Of a stretch of DNA of 64,000 nt, positions 34,700 through 47,961 are shown piece after piece. The translations under genes and the position numbers were made by a program. Numbering within the stretch: the stretch's first letter is position 1; every line of letters begins with the position of its first letter. The DNA is taken from contig NC_080042.1 in assembly GCF_012489685.1 (NCBI RefSeq), positions 11,298,150-11,362,149 on the forward strand, written 5' to 3'. The stretch is from Lotus japonicus (lineage: Eukaryota; Streptophyta; Magnoliopsida; Fabales; Fabaceae). Under the pieces are notes generated by a model. That model made no database searches. It saw only the letters and a program-made list of their open reading frames with translations, and had not been told where the DNA came from.

Positions 34700-37600
34700 T
34701 TAGTTTCCTCTGAAGATATCAGCTTTACTAACATGAGCTGGCGTAACGAGTCTAAGAATAACAAGGCCACCTAAAATAACGATTAAAATACCCAAGGAAT
34801 TGACCAACATTGCTTCATTGGAATAGCGTGATATGATCTTGTTCACCTGAAGGAATGTAAGCTTCTCTAAAATACCAGTAGTAGCTGTGGCTATAGCCAA
34901 GGCATAGATATAGATCCCAAAGAACGCATGCCATGGCAACAAGGCAGCTCTACTATTTCTTGACCCTCCTGGATACCAAAATGTAGCAAAGCCAGCAGCC
35001 CACTGCCAAACATTATAACAAGCAGTCAGATGCATACATATGGAATCAAAATTCTGAGGTGGAATAGAAAATATTATAGGAAAATACTATCTGCACCAAG
35101 AGTTTTCTCCTTGCACTACCCACTTATGCGTGAAATAATTATATTACACCTGAGATTAGCGAAATGGAGAGAAGGGAGATAATGATTGTATTTCTATGCC
35201 AGCACACATTCCAAAACAGTTTAAATGTACTTTTCCAATTCCGAAAAATTATTTCAAATATATTGAACATATCTTCCGGAAATTAATTTCTAGAAGGTTT
35301 TTTCCAACTCCAGAAAATTATTTCCAATATAGTAAATATATCTTTCGGAGATTAATTTCGATAAAGTCATAAACATCTTTCCGGAAATTAATTCCCGGAA
35401 TGTAATTTTAACTTTACGGAAATTGATTTCTGAAAGATATATTTTTCTAATTTCCGGAGATAATATATCCCGTCACTTTCTTTTTAAAGGTATTTTATGA
35501 AAGAATTTTCCCATGTACCAAAAAAAAGGTATTTTATGAAATAAAAATGTAGGGCGGTGTATGGAGGAAAAAAAAAATGGGTGGTAAAAATAGTAATTCC
35601 CCAAGTTATAAGATGAAAATAGAATAACAAAGATACCTGGATGGAGAATAGGAAAAGGCATGCAAGGCCCAACCATGAATGCAGGCTGTAGAAATTGTCG
35701 ATGCCCTTGTCAATGTGAAACTTCCAAGCAGCCCAGACACCAACTAAGCTCAAAATGAGGGAGACAAGCTGAAATGCCAGATGAACGGCTTTTTTGAAGT
35801 TTTTAGTTCCAGATATTGTCTTATATGCAAGCATCCCTTCACATTGACATAACAAACAGATATAAGAAGTTAGCACTAAAACTGCAGAACTAAAAAATAA
35901 TGGAGGGATAGTGACACAACCAGTTCAGACTTATGAATAAAGATTGAATATTTTATTGAAAATCAAGCAAGAAAGTCAGTGCTGCCCAATGTAGACAGAA
36001 CTGGAACTACAAGAGCCAGATAATTGAATATTATGGTACCTCCTTCTCAAAGACTAGCATTCCTATCAGCCCCTGTTATCTACCCTTAGGCTTTATATAG
36101 AACCAATACAACTTGTAATCACCCCTTAACTAACTCACCACATTAATAACAAATCTCTCTAACTAACCCTAAACCCAACTAAGTATCTAATGTACTTGGG
36201 CATCATCATCCCCAGGCCAATTAGCCTTAAACATAGGCCTTATTAATTGAAGGTCCGCTATCAATATCCCCCCCCCCCCCCCCGAAAAAAAGCATTCACC
36301 TTTTGAAGGTGCAAATGAGGGAAACTGGACTGCATAGAGCTGGTGAGTCCCATGAATTTTCACAATCCAGGACGGAAATGGCTCGTGATTGATTGGACTA
36401 GAAATGATCTTTAGTAATTTAGTAAACGTACATAAAAAAAGGATGGATTCTGCTATGATCCGGTAATTGCAAGGGGGTATGCAACTGACCATATCCTGTG
36501 ATATAGTAAGGACCACAGAAACGTGGGGCTGACTTTTCAGTTTCCGTTCAGGCCAAAGATCACAACTTAGTTTTAGTAGCTGCAACTTGTCATCCCTAGC
36601 CCTGGTCAACAGATTGGCTTCTTCCACCTTAGAAGGGAAGGTTTCTCCCTTGAAAATAAGAGGGGGTTAAGCCCATATAGAGCCTAGAATGGTGCCATCT
36701 GTGTTGAACAATTAACATAGGGGTTAAACCAACCCACGCTAGCCAAGAAGGCCACTGCCTCGAATTGGACCCTGAACAGCACCTTAAGTATGTCTCCAGT
36801 ACATTAGGTAGTTGCACTGCCTCTGCTTTTTAAGATCAATTGCTGCCCCTTCAAGTAAAATAACATGACCTAAATACTCAACTTGTGTTAACCACTAACT
36901 TATGATATCTCACTTCTCAGTAGCTGAAAAACTTCTTTCAAATTCCGTCGTTGTTCCCTCTCATCTGGAATATATTAAAATATCATAAAAATCACTGATA
37001 CAAAATTTCTTAGAAATGGTTTTAATACCTCATTCATACAGGACAGAAAAGTGGAAGGTGCCTTAGTGAGCCTAAAAGACACCACTAGAAACTCATTATG
37101 CCCCTCATAAGCCTGGGATGTTGTTGTCTTTATATCCCCCTACATTCTGATTTGACGATAACCTGACTTCAAGTCCAGCTTAGAGAAAATAATGGCTCCT
37201 GCTGAAGTCATCCAGCAGCTCATCAGTAACGGGTATGGGAAATTATCGAGGACAGTGATTTTGTTTAATGCTCTGAAGTCTATAGTCAAGACACTCTCCA
37301 ACTACCATTTTTTTTCTCATCAAGAAAGGGCTGACACTAGGCCGCCTAATAATTCAAGCTTTAAGCATTTCTCCCACCAACTTCTCAATTTCTCCCTTTT
37401 GATCAATATTGTGGATATTGACAAGGCCTTAGATTAGGGATGGATGCCCTCTCCTTCACTGTGATTGCATGATCATGCCTCCTAGTTGGAGGTGATCACG
37501 TGGTTCCTGAAACACCTCATTAGACTACTGTAACACCTCCAACTGGTGCTGAGAACTTCTCCCTTCAAAGTGTTGAGCTTCTGATCTACAATAATCAATC

Positions 37601-40107
37601 AAAAAGACTTTCCTGTACCATCTCAGGCCCTGAAGGAGGGAGTCTCCTTAGCTTGCAGCCCAAGGTTATTCACTAGCTGTTGGAGGATAAAATTGTGGGT
37701 CACACTGTCTGTAAATACAAATGCCTTATTGTCAATTGTCACCTATAGTTTAAGGGACGTTTTAGAAGTGAGCCGTGACATACTTTGCAGGTCTGATTTG
37801 CAGTCTTCCCTTCCCACTGTTCCATCTCCTCGTAATTGTCAGCCCCCACAACAGCTTCCATGCCTTCTTTCCCAATATCATTACCCTGAGATGCTTTACT
37901 GCAAACTTGCTCAGGTGAGAATTTCTCATCATGAATAAAGCAAAGATCTCCCCTCATTCTCTCCCTATACTATGCATAGCTAACAAAGCTTCCACAAATG
38001 CACCCCATATGTTAATTGGCGGTTTTTATTTATGGGTAGAAAAATATATCCAAAGAGATTTGGAAAGTAGCCATGAGGGGGCTCACGGGGGAGGAGCCCC
38101 CTCACAGCGGTAGGATCGAAACTTGCTCTGATACCAACTTGAATTTGATAAAATAATACTTGTATTTCATTCATAATACTTGACTAGACTACAATATATA
38201 TATAGACTAACAAAGAGATTAAAACAAACTAAATCTATCTCAACCTATATCTATTTAAATAGATATTATCTCTATTTAAATAGATACTAATCTAAAATAG
38301 ATAAACAAATCTTAACTATATCTCTATGAGATAGCACTAATAATAAACTAAATCTTAACAGATATTCAACAGGTATTTCCGGGATTTCGCAATGGAAAAA
38401 ACCCTAGAATTTTTTTTTTTCCGATTTCTCCCTCTCTTCTACTGACTTCGACCCTCTTCTCCTCTGTTCTATCTTCACACTTTCCCTCTCTTGGACCTAG
38501 AACCGGCCTGCAACCACCTCAATAGGAATATCTTACATTTATCATTTATTTAGTATGTGTACATATGGTATAAATTATACAAAATATAGACAAAAAATCA
38601 CTATCCCAGCCATCCCGCTATCCGAGTTTTGAGGCTGGCCGCGACGAGCTGGGAACTTGGATTCACAACATAGCTCAAACTAACCCTAAACCCAACTATC
38701 TAATGTACATGGGCCTTATCAGCCCCAAGCCCAATAGCCTTTTCCTATCATAGACCATTTTAATTAAAGGTTTCTATCAGATAATCAGAACAAGCATTGT
38801 ATGGAATCTAAGACAATATATTCATTTGACTTGTGAAGTCCTATTTTCATAAAAACTGTTATCAGCATCAAGATACCAGCTAGCTTTGATCTTTGAAGTC
38901 TCTTACAATTTAACCAAAAGAAGGACCAAATCTTTCATTTAAATTTGGCCTCTGCCATTTCTTTTTGGACTAAAGGAGGCTATACCAGCCCTAGGGCTTC
39001 CGATACAAAAGGTTCTCAAGATAAACAACCGGAAAATTGTACTTGTCCCTTTTTCCGTGTTCAGGAGTCATGACGATGAAAAATGTTTTATAGACACAAA
39101 GTGGGGGATGACATGTTGAATACACCACTCATTACCACAAGCATCTGATAGGGATTGGGATTAACATACAAGACACGCTGCGTAATCTAAATCAAAAATA
39201 TCATATTCATAGGACCATAATGAAGATAAATTCGTATTGATCTACTTTTCCTAGTTTAGCACTTTTGCTTTAAAAGTAGGCGCTTTAGTAGTATTTTATG
39301 AAGGACAGGATTCACAAATGGAGATAAAACAAGTATGAGAAATCTTATTCAAACTTAATAAGTTAATATATTATTCCCTTTATAGAACCGATTTTTTTTT
39401 TATATAGCTTGTTAACAAAACGAAAAAGCTTAACGAGCCAAAATAACTAAATGCTTCACCTATAAAAGGAAGGGCAAACAAACGAGAAAAGACCACTGAC
39501 ATTTCCATAAAATTTCGTGAATCAAACAATTATGAACACTATAAGTCAAATGCTTAAAGAGATTTCTCATATTTATTAGCAGCATTACATAAAGACAGGA
39601 TAATCTCAATCAGATCACTACACTCATCCAAACCCCTAAAAAACAAACAAACAGCTATTGAGATCTAACAAAGCCTTCTCAGTGAAATATCAAATAATGA
39701 ATAGTAAAAAGAAAGAACTCTTACCTTCACCATTGATTAAAACAAGCCCGATCACCATCAACACAGGATGAACCTGCATAGAAAAAACACACAAAAAGTT
39801 CAATTCAAATGCATTTGTTCACATAATAATGCTGAAAATGCACAAATTACAAACATCCTTGAAAAAGTACACAAATTTGGAGCTAAAAATATATAAATAA
39901 AAAGCTAAACAAAGCTGAAAAAACTAAAATTGAGAAATGGGTGTTTGTTTGTTTGTTTACATTGAAGATGAGATCTTTGTTGTCGGAAAAAAGAGCGAGG
40001 CCTCCTCTGAAATGGAGAGCCCAAGTGAGGAGAAGAACACTGATGGCTACCCCAACCGCCCTCACCGTCGCCATGATCGGGAACCTCACCACCGGCGGAG
40101 CCGCCAT
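34700..40107 (-). CDS. Transmembrane cytochrome b561 (ascorbate-dependent reductase), 4 exons
   Basis: Members of this family carry electrons from ascorbate across a membrane (tonoplast or plasma membrane) through two haems, reducing monodehydroascorbate or ferric chelates. Exons on the - strand: 40107-39961, 39773-39725, 35836-35637, 35002-34700; all junctions are GT-AG and the joined frame gives 232 aa, close to the ~230-240 usual for plants. Six hydrophobic segments are visible. The four haem-ligand histidines fit H51 (NVHPVLM), H84 (AVHLAF), H118 (SLHSWLG) and H157 (LLPWHAF), with the ascorbate-site motif ALLPWH and the conserved FWYPGGSRNSR. The ATG at 40107 (MAAPPVVRFP) is chosen over an upstream in-frame ATG (40167) because homology begins there. 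Intron 2 (3.9 kb) is full of LTR-element debris; intron 3 holds a palindrome-array element. No damage to the coding frame. Confidence 0.95.
35079..35602. mobile_element. Small TIR element with a 35-bp palindrome array, in intron 3 of the b561 gene
   Basis: The left end (GGAAAATACTATCTGCACC, later CTCCTTGCACTACCC) is an inverted, diverged copy of the right end, which reads GGGGAATTACTATTTTTACC then CTCCATACACCGCCC on the other strand. Candidate 9-bp flanks (AATATTATA and AAGTTATAA) agree poorly, so the target duplication is not proven. The middle is almost wholly an array of palindromes. No coding capacity. Confidence 0.55.
35240..35470. repeat. Seven palindromes at a regular 35-bp period
   Basis: Palindromes such as CTTCCGGAAATTAATTTC, GGAAATTAATTCC and CTTTACGGAAATTGATTTC have approximate centres at 35249, 35284, 35319, 35353, 35389, 35424 and 35460, steps of 34-36 bp. 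Stems vary between units while the GAAATTAATTTC-like core stays self-complementary. Sequence differs from the array at 32629-33173, but the spacing and layout are alike. Confidence 0.75.
35920..38778 (-). mobile_element. Nested, decayed LTR retrotransposon remnants in intron 2 of the b561 gene
   Basis: On the - strand the order is: an LTR-like piece starting TGATAG at 38778; a 232-bp LTR (38371 to 38140, TGTTGAATATC to AAATTCA); a primer-binding site TGGTATCAGAGC (38136-38125); gag zinc-knuckle-like LCFIHDEKFSPEQ (about 37930); protease-like VTHNFILQQLV (about 37700); reverse transcriptase pieces (FSKLDLKSGYRQ, EFLVV, APSTF; about 37190-36960); the end of integrase (about 36830-36600); a run of 16 G (36283-36268); and a second TGATAG LTR from 36264 down to about 35920. 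The two TGATAG copies share GTACATTAGATA and AGTTGGGTTTAGGGTTAG. RNase H and most of integrase are missing. At least two elements seem nested. Confidence 0.65.
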
Positions 40108-41540
40108 TCTAGAGAGAGAAAATGGTAGAGAGAGAAAAAGAGGTTTCAAAGGGAAAGGAAATGTCAAAGCAGTACCAGATGATTAAATTAAATAAGCACT
40201 AGGTTTAGAACTGCTTTTCTTCCCATTTTGAGTTTCAATCACAGACTAGAACTAGAACCTTCATTGTCTAATAGTACCTCTTGAGAATAATTAAACATTT
40301 TTTAATAAACTCTTTTAGATTATTGGCACTTTGACTCTGTTTTTATTAGAAAAAAAATCACTTATTTAAAAAAATCAATTATCAATTTTTTATGTATTTG
40401 TGTTTGCTTTTGAAAAAATCATTTAAAGAAACAAAAAGTTCATTGTTTTCTTAAATTATTTTAAGTAGCTTTTGAAGTAACAAATTGAAAAAGAAATTCA
40501 ACCATATTCTCATAGTACATCATTTTGACTTAAAATTTATAATTTTACCCTTAAATAATTCAAAGAGTGTTTTTTTTCTCCTTCATATAAAAATAACTTT
40601 TTAGGTATATATCTAAATAATATAATTTTTTTAAAAAGGGACTTATTATATTTGTAAAACACATAAATAATTTTTTACTTTTTAAGAAAACCACCTAAAA
40701 TAATATCAAGGGTTCAGGTGACTCCGTGTCCGTTTGGATTTCATTTTGAAAAATAAATTCGGAGTGAATCTGGGTTCGAGATCTTAGGTCAAAGTGAGTT
40801 GGTTGTCATGTGATTTATGTTTGGATACTTTTATTTCAAAACAAAGTTTGGGGTTGAAAAATGGGTTGGGTGAATGTAGAAATGAGAATTTGGAGAGTTG
40901 AGATGGAAAGTTGATTTTGGGTTGAAAATGGGTTGGGTGAATGTGGTTTAAAACTTGCCCAAATGTACTTTTGAAGCCCCAAACTGAAAAAATCTATGTG
41001 TGCATATCACGGGTACTGCACTTGAAATGCATGATATTATTAATAGTAGTCATTAGTCTCTCGGTCTGCATTACACGATATTGTCATAGCATGTGGTTGA
41101 TTTATTCGTTTAAGTAGAGCTACGATGATTACATGAAGATACAGAAGATGTATATATCTGAAAAAAGAACAACAACAGGAGTTATGCATGCTGTTTATGC
41201 TTCGCTGGATGGTCAAATAGGGGGCACTTGCAGGGGTGAATTGGGAGTGGGTTTGGAAGTTGCATCTTCTTGAAAAAATATGAATATTCATATTGAAAGT
41301 TCTACATAATGCTTTACAGGTGAACTTGAACATCTTTAGTTGTCTGATGGCTTCCAGTTCGACTTGAAGTAGATGCTTGGTAAGGGTGGAGGACGCCATG
41401 CATTGCTTTCAAGAGTGTAGTCATTATTTGGAGATTTGGATGCGCATGGGGGCTATGAATTGGCGAAATTTTATGAAATAGGATGTGAGTTGCTGGATTC
41501 GGTGTCGTGCCACGTGTAGCAATGGGTTAAAGTTTATAGC
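40108..41540. other. Upstream region of the b561 gene
   Basis: Presumed promoter side of the b561 gene; CT-rich leader sequence lies on the - strand at 40108-40160. At 40850-40945 the string GGGTTGAAAAATGGGTTGGG occurs twice about 70 bp apart (second copy one base shorter). No gene recognised. Confidence 0.35.
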
Positions 41541-41689
41541 GTGATTATGGGAGGCATGGAAGTGGAGGAATAATATGCACTTCAAAAAGAGTACTTGGAC
41601 TATGCAAGAAGCCTGGTGCCGTGTTTTCCATGATTATGATGAAGTTTATTTGTTCTTGACACAAATCAGGAGGTTGATGTGCGAGCCTC

Positions 41690-42240
41690 TTGTCGTTTAG
41701 GTGTATCTTGGTTGTCTCCACCCACAGGTTAAATGAAGTTGAATACACATAGATGGTAGTTTCATGGAAATGGAAAACTGTACGGGTAGCAGTGGTCTGG
41801 TGAGAGATGAAAAGGGTTAGTAGAAGTTTGGCTTTTATTTTTTACTATTGGTGGCAATCCTCTTCTTGCCAAGGCTATGGCTATGAGAGAGTGGTTTGAA
41901 TTCGCTTGGATGGCGAGGGGATGTAGTCACATCCTATATGAGGTTGATTGTGCTGACATTTTGATAGCCGTAGAGGATGATAGTGGGACATGTTTTTTCC
42001 AATCATTCTTGACATGAGGGAGCTGATTAAAAGAGATTGTATGGTCTTTATTCTTAGGATTTATAATGAGTGCAATTCAGCTGCGAATTTACTTGCGCTT
42101 TGGATGCTCGCTCTTTTATTTCGTGAGTTAGTGTTTTAGAAGTTCCTCTCGTTGAGTGAGAGTCTCTTTTGTTGAGAGACTCATTTGGTCCTTAGTCACG
42201 TCTTTCTTTCATGTTATTTTCCAATGAATAAAAAAATTAA
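41690..42240 (+). pseudogene. Decayed LINE RNase H domain
   Basis: Read through frame changes, the + strand shows KLNT then DGSF (metal-site Asp), LVRDEKG, CADILIAVEDDSGT and ECNSAANLLALW, the layout of the RNase H domain at the end of plant LINE reverse transcriptases. It is followed by a LINE-like 3' end (CCAATGAATAAAAAAATT). Several stops and frameshifts; no reverse transcriptase is recognisable upstream, where 41040-41690 may be further decayed LINE sequence. Confidence 0.6.
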
Positions 42241-44793
42241 AATTCACTATTTTGACACATCATAGAAATAAATAACATCAATGATTTTAAAAAAATCTTT
42301 TAGTCCCTCATTTAATAGATACACTTAGTTTTGATCCTTGTAATCTAATTTTATGATTTTGGTTCCTACTTTATATATAACTTTGGTTTCAGTTCACGTT
42401 TTATAATATCTCAGTATTAATATGTGATGTGGCAAATGTAAGACCCAGGATTTTAGAATTAAAATAAATTAATTAATTTCCACCTCACGCATAGAATTTT
42501 GTGTAAGCGCGAGGGGAACTTGACTTGTGTTTAATGTTTGGATTAGCGTTATGAAGAAGAAAGTTTAGGAAATGGTTAAGAATAGTTCTATAGTAGCTAT
42601 AGGTTATAGCACGAGCTTTATTCACTTCCGCCTTAGGGCGAAAGCGTTAGCAAAAGGCTAATCCGTTCTTAAAGCACTGTAGAAGCGAAATTCAAAAACA
42701 TTCATAGGATTATAAGAATTTCTCTTATTCCTTTCCCTGACGAGTGTTTCGACACGAAACCCTGGAATGTACGAATGATCGATTTTGTTTCTCGGAAGTT
42801 TGCCGAAACTGAATCCCTGATAGCTCAAGAACCTTAAAGTAAACTGTTGATGAAGACTTTTTCTATTCGGAGCTTCAAACGAAGATTCCACACGCGTACA
42901 CCCATTTCTTTCGATGTTTCCAATCTTTCTTCAGAAGGAAGTTTTCTCTTCCGACATCGACTGCAAAAAGTAACTTTTCGGGTTAAATCGATTAACACCG
43001 TTAGCGAGTCGTTTTCTTAAATTCCAGGAAACCTGTTTCGAGTTCTGGAATTCTGTCGCCGGATTCTATCTTATAATTCACCAAGGAATGCACAGGAAAA
43101 ATCGGAATCGCGAAATTTTCATTTTCCCGCGTTTTCCATCTCCTATAAATAGGAGAAAAACTCAAAAATCATCACCATTCACTCATGGTGGCCGCGAGCT
43201 CAAGGGAGGAGAGGGAGAGGAAGATTTTCGCTGTTTCTTACCTGATCGTCGCACTGACAGTTGCTATACGTAGGCCTCGAGGTACTGATGCTTTTCCTTA
43301 CCTCTGATCGTAAATTCTGTCGCTTTTCTCTATGTCTTTCTGTGCTCAAAGTTTTGAGCTTTTTGTAAAACTATCCAAATAACTTGATTTCTCTGTCTAA
43401 ACTTATTCCCGACATGCCCAAGAGCATGAATATCAAGTTGTTTTCCGCTGAATCTCGCCGAATCGTCGCAGAGATCAAATTTAGTGGAAATACCCATTTT
43501 CTGACAGAGGTTCCTCTTTTTGGTTCGAAAACTCTCGACTGAGCTTAGCGTCAGTAGGATTAGTTGTTATAAATGTTGTTAGGATCACGCTCATCCAATT
43601 TATTTTTCGAAATTCCGATTTTGAGTTTTCGAGCTAAAAATCTTGACCAAAATACCCCTGTTCTAGTTTTCGATCCGATAATTTTTCTGAGAGTTTCCCT
43701 GGCCTAGATATCGCCTAAGAATACCTAGGAATTGATTTAGATCGAAGAAAAAATTCGGAAACCCTATTTTCTAAAGTGGCCGAAACCTGTTTGTTAGGGT
43801 ACCGTGTCCAAAAATAATTTTGGGGTCTGTATGACCTAAGCCATTGCGTAGCTCTTTCAATTGTCGAAATTTTGGCGTTGGTTTCGTGTCATTCCGAGTT
43901 CTGTAGCTCGAGTTATGCACATTTTAGCGAAAACATGTCTTATTGTCCATTCGTGCCTAAATGTCGAACTCTAGAGCTTCGAAAGCTTCTTTTCGGGTTT
44001 TGATAGTATTATTAGTTGTTTTGTTTCTTAGCGATTAAGCAATGATACTTTGCTTAAGGGTTGGAACGAGTTGAGCTGAGGAAAGAGACTTTGGAGTAAT
44101 TGGTGAGGTTTCACAACTGAGGAGGACGCCCGAGGAACTTGTTGGGTTCGAGAGCTTTATTTTGGATTGGACTGGGATGTTGAGCTTGGATGAAGAAATT
44201 GGCTTAGGTAAGGGTAACTCGGTATTAGAGCGTCATTTGAGTCTTGTCTGCTTTTATCGCACTGCCTGCGTTTGAGATGAAGATGTTTATATTGATTGGC
44301 ATTGGATTATGATTATTATGCTTGCAATGTTGTATGCTTGCTTATATTGACTGTTTCTGAGGCTTGTGCCAAATGTTTTCTGAAGGCTTCAGCCGAGTAA
44401 ACTTATTGAGACGTGTCTCCGTTTTCTGAGAGGCTTCGGCCGTTTACTGGTTTCTGTCATTGAACTGAGTTGGTATGTAATTGAATTGAGTTATGTTCGT
44501 TGATAATAGGAATAACATGTGGTTACTCTGAATTAATCATTGGTTTGGGCATTGTTGTTGACTGACTTGACATATAGGCTTTGGTCCTTAAGTGGCAATG
44601 AGGTGGGTGTGGTCCCGCGTGATTGTCCTGTCTTTCGAGGCGTTATAAAGTGGCAATGAGGTGGGTGTGGATCCGCGTGATTGTCCCGTCTTTCGAGGCG
44701 TTATAAAGTGGCAATGAGGTGGGTGTGGTCCCGCGGGATTGCCCCATCTTTCGAGATGTTCTAAAGTCGCGATGAGGTGGGTGTGGGCCCACG

Positions 44794-47700
44794 TGTAAGA
44801 CCCGGGATTTTAGAATTAAATAAATAATTAATTTCCAACTCACGCATATAATTTTGTGTCAGCGTGAGGGGAACTTGACTTGTGTTTAATGTTTGGATTA
44901 GCGTTATGAAGAAGAAAGTTCAGGAAATGGTTAAGAATAGTTCTATAGTCGCTATAGGTTATAGCACGAGTCTTATTCACTTCCGCCTTAGGGCAAAAAC
45001 GTTAGTAAATGACTAATCTGCTCTTAAAGCACCGTAGAAACGATATTCAAAAATAATCAGAGGAATATAAGAATTTCTCTTATTCCTTTCCTTGACAAGT
45101 GTTTCGACATGAAACCCTGAACTGTACGAACGATCGATTTCAATTCTCGGAGGTTTGCCGAAACTAAAACCCTGATAGCTCAAGAAACCTAGAATAAACG
45201 GTTGATGAAGACTTTTTCTATTCGGAGCTTCAAACAAAGATTCCACACGCGTACACCTATTTCTCTTGATGTTTCCCATCTTTCTTTAGAGAGAAGTTTT
45301 CTCATCCGACATTCACTGCAAAAAGTAACTTTTCGGGTAAAATAGATTTACACCGACTTTGGATTGTTTACCTTAATTCCAAGAAACCTCTTTTGAGTTT
45401 TGGAATTCTGCCGTCAGAACCTATCTTAGAATTCACAGAGGAATGCGCAGGAAAAAAATCGGAATCACTCTTATATTTTTATCTTAACTCTATGAGTTAA
45501 ATCCTCCAGTGTCTAAACCAATCTGTACCGGTTTAGAAAATATCTTCTCAAAATATCTTTACAAAATATCTTCTCAAAATATCTTTACAAAATATCTTCT
45601 CAAAATATTTTTACAAAATATCTTCTCAAAATATCTTTACAAAATATCTTCTCAAAATATCTTCATAAAATATCTTCCATTTCATTCACTATATATATGT
45701 TGTAGCTTGAAAAATGAAAACAAAAAAAAAGGATCCCCAAAACCCACCCAAAACCCGCGACTTCAAGAGGAGAGGAAAGGAGAAGAGTTTTTCACCGATT
45801 CTTGTCTGATCGTCCCACAGTTCGTTGCTATGCGTAGGCCTCAAGGTACTGATGCTTTTCCTTACTTCTGATCGTAAATTCCATCGCTTTTCTCTATGCT
45901 TTTCCGTGCTCTAAGTTTTGAGCTTTTTGCAAAACTATCCAAATAACTTCATCTTTCTATCTAAACTTATTCCCTGCGTGCCCATGAGCATCTTTAGCGG
46001 ATTACATTTCGCCGATTCTCGCCGAATTGCCGCCGAGTTTCAATTCTGCTCATAATACCCATTTTTGGCTAAAGTTCCAACCTTTGGGCTTAAAACCCTC
46101 GACTGAGCTTAGCGTTAGTAAGATTAGTCGTGATAATCGCCGTTGGTATCGACCCCATCTAATTTGTTTTTCGAAATTCTGATTTTAAGTTTTCGAGCTA
46201 AAAATATTGACCAAAATACCCCTGCGACAGTTTTCGATTCGATAATTTTTCTGAGAGTTTCCCTGGCCTAGATATCGCCTAAGAATACCTAGGAATCGAT
46301 TTAGATCGAAGAAAAAGTTCGGAAACCCTATTTTACATAGTGGCCGAAACCTATTGCTTAGGGTACCGTGTCTAAAAATAATTTTTGGGTCTCTATGACC
46401 TGAGCCATTGCGTAGCTCTTTCGATTGTCGAAATTTTGGCGCTGGTTTCGTGTCATTCCGAGTTCTGTAGCTCGAGTTATGCTCGTTTTAGCGAACGAAG
46501 TTCTGTTGTCAATTCGTGCCTTAAGAGGAACTCTGAAGCTTTAAAAGCTTTCTTTCCGGTTTCGATTAGCGTTATTAGATAGTGTTACTTCTAGTAGGGC
46601 TTGTGTTGATGATTGTGTTTCCTTGTTCTAGGTTCACAACTTCCATGCCCAACTTCTACTCACGAAGGTAAGGGTAACTTAGTTTTAAAGCGTCATTTGA
46701 GTCTTGCCTGCTTTTATCGTAAGGGTAACTCAGTTTTAGAGTGTCCTTGAGTCTTGCATGTATTTATCGCACTGCATGCGTTTGAGATGAAGATGTTTAT
46801 ATTGAGTGGCACTGGATTATGATTATTATGCTTGCAATGTTGTATGCTTGCTTATGTTGACTGTTTCTAAGGCTTGTGCCAAATGTTTTCTGAGGGCTTC
46901 GGTCGAGTAAACTTATTGAGACGTGTGCCTCCGTTTTCTGAGAGGCTTCGGTCGTTTACTGGTTTCTGTCATTACTGCTTTCTAGTGGATAAGACATGGT
47001 TATTGTTGATTGATTTTGGCATATAGGGCTGAAACCTAAGTGGCATCCACTGGTTGTCGTTCCACATGGTTGTCCCGTCTTTTGAGGCGTTATTAAGTGG
47101 CATTCAGTGGTTGTCGTTCCACATGTCTGTCCCGTCCTTCGTGGCGTTATTAAGTGGCATCCAGTGGTTGTCGTTCCACATGGTTGTCCCGTCTTGTGAG
47201 GCGATATTAAGTGGCATTCAGTGGTTGTCGTTCCACATGTCTGTCCCGTCTTGAGAGACGTTGCTGATCGATCCATTTTGGTAGCAGCATATAGTTGCAT
47301 TATAGGGAACTAACACTTGACCCTATGTTGTTGGATTTTAGTTATTGGTTTATTGATATCTGATTTGATGTTACATTGTTGAGATTATTATTATCTGAGT
47401 TAATCTATGTTAAGTTGTTGATATATGAGTTGAGTTATGTTGCTAGTTATTTACCATGCTAAGTAATTAAAATTGAATAGCATGATTTTCTCTTTTATAC
47501 ATGGTAATTGCATGGAGTTAACCCTTTCTATTTGTTATTTGTTGTTTGGGCGCTTAACGCTATTAGGCGATGGGGAGCCTTCCGCTGAAGCTTAGCTGCT
47601 CGAGTTGGAGATCGTGACCGTGGGCGGTCGAATAAAGGTGGATGAAGCAGTTGTTTCTCCCTTTTTGGTGGACTATGTCTGAGTTTCTTTCTCCATCTGA

Positions 47701-47961
47701 AAACTCTGTTGTTTAAACCTTATATTCGCCACTGTTTCAGTGAGCGTACTTATTTTGGAAACCTGCTTACGATATTGTATGACACTATTATTGTATGTCG
47801 GGAACGGGTTGTTTAATAAAGTCTATGTTATGTATTCAACTATGTTTAGTTGTTTCGAAAAGGAAAAAAAATATATCGTGTTTTCTTAGGATTACGAAAT
47901 AGTCCTTAGATTTTGTTAGGTAACTAATGTGACTCCTCAGTTGAGAAATTTGGGCGTGAGA
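44794..47961 (+). mobile_element. Solo LTR 'D', nested inside LTR C
   Basis: Begins TGTAAGACCC and ends GGGCGTGAGA (usual end TTACA altered), with an exact 5-bp duplication CCACG (44789-44793 and 47962-47966). It landed in the minisatellite of copy C. Its promoter region differs from the other copies: instead of the GCGAAATTTTC...CCCGCG block it has about 200 bp with a 26-bp tandem repeat. Its 3' third also differs from A, B and C. Confidence 0.9.
45536..45685 (+). repeat. 26-bp tandem repeat next to the LTR D promoter
   Basis: About five to six units of AAAATATCTTTAC plus AAAATATCTTCTC, just before TATATATA (about 45690). It occupies the position held by a conserved GC-richer block in copies A, C and E. 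The open frame across it is a repeat artefact. Confidence 0.8.

Noticed and set aside
36268..36283. Run of 16 C as a possible assembly artefact or G-quadruplex
   Set aside because: It fits best as the polypurine tract (on the - strand) next to the 3' LTR of the nested gypsy remnant; the exact length may still be unreliable.
45509..45871. 120-codon frame rich in KYLYKISSQNIF
   Set aside because: It is the 26-bp tandem repeat of LTR D read in frame.
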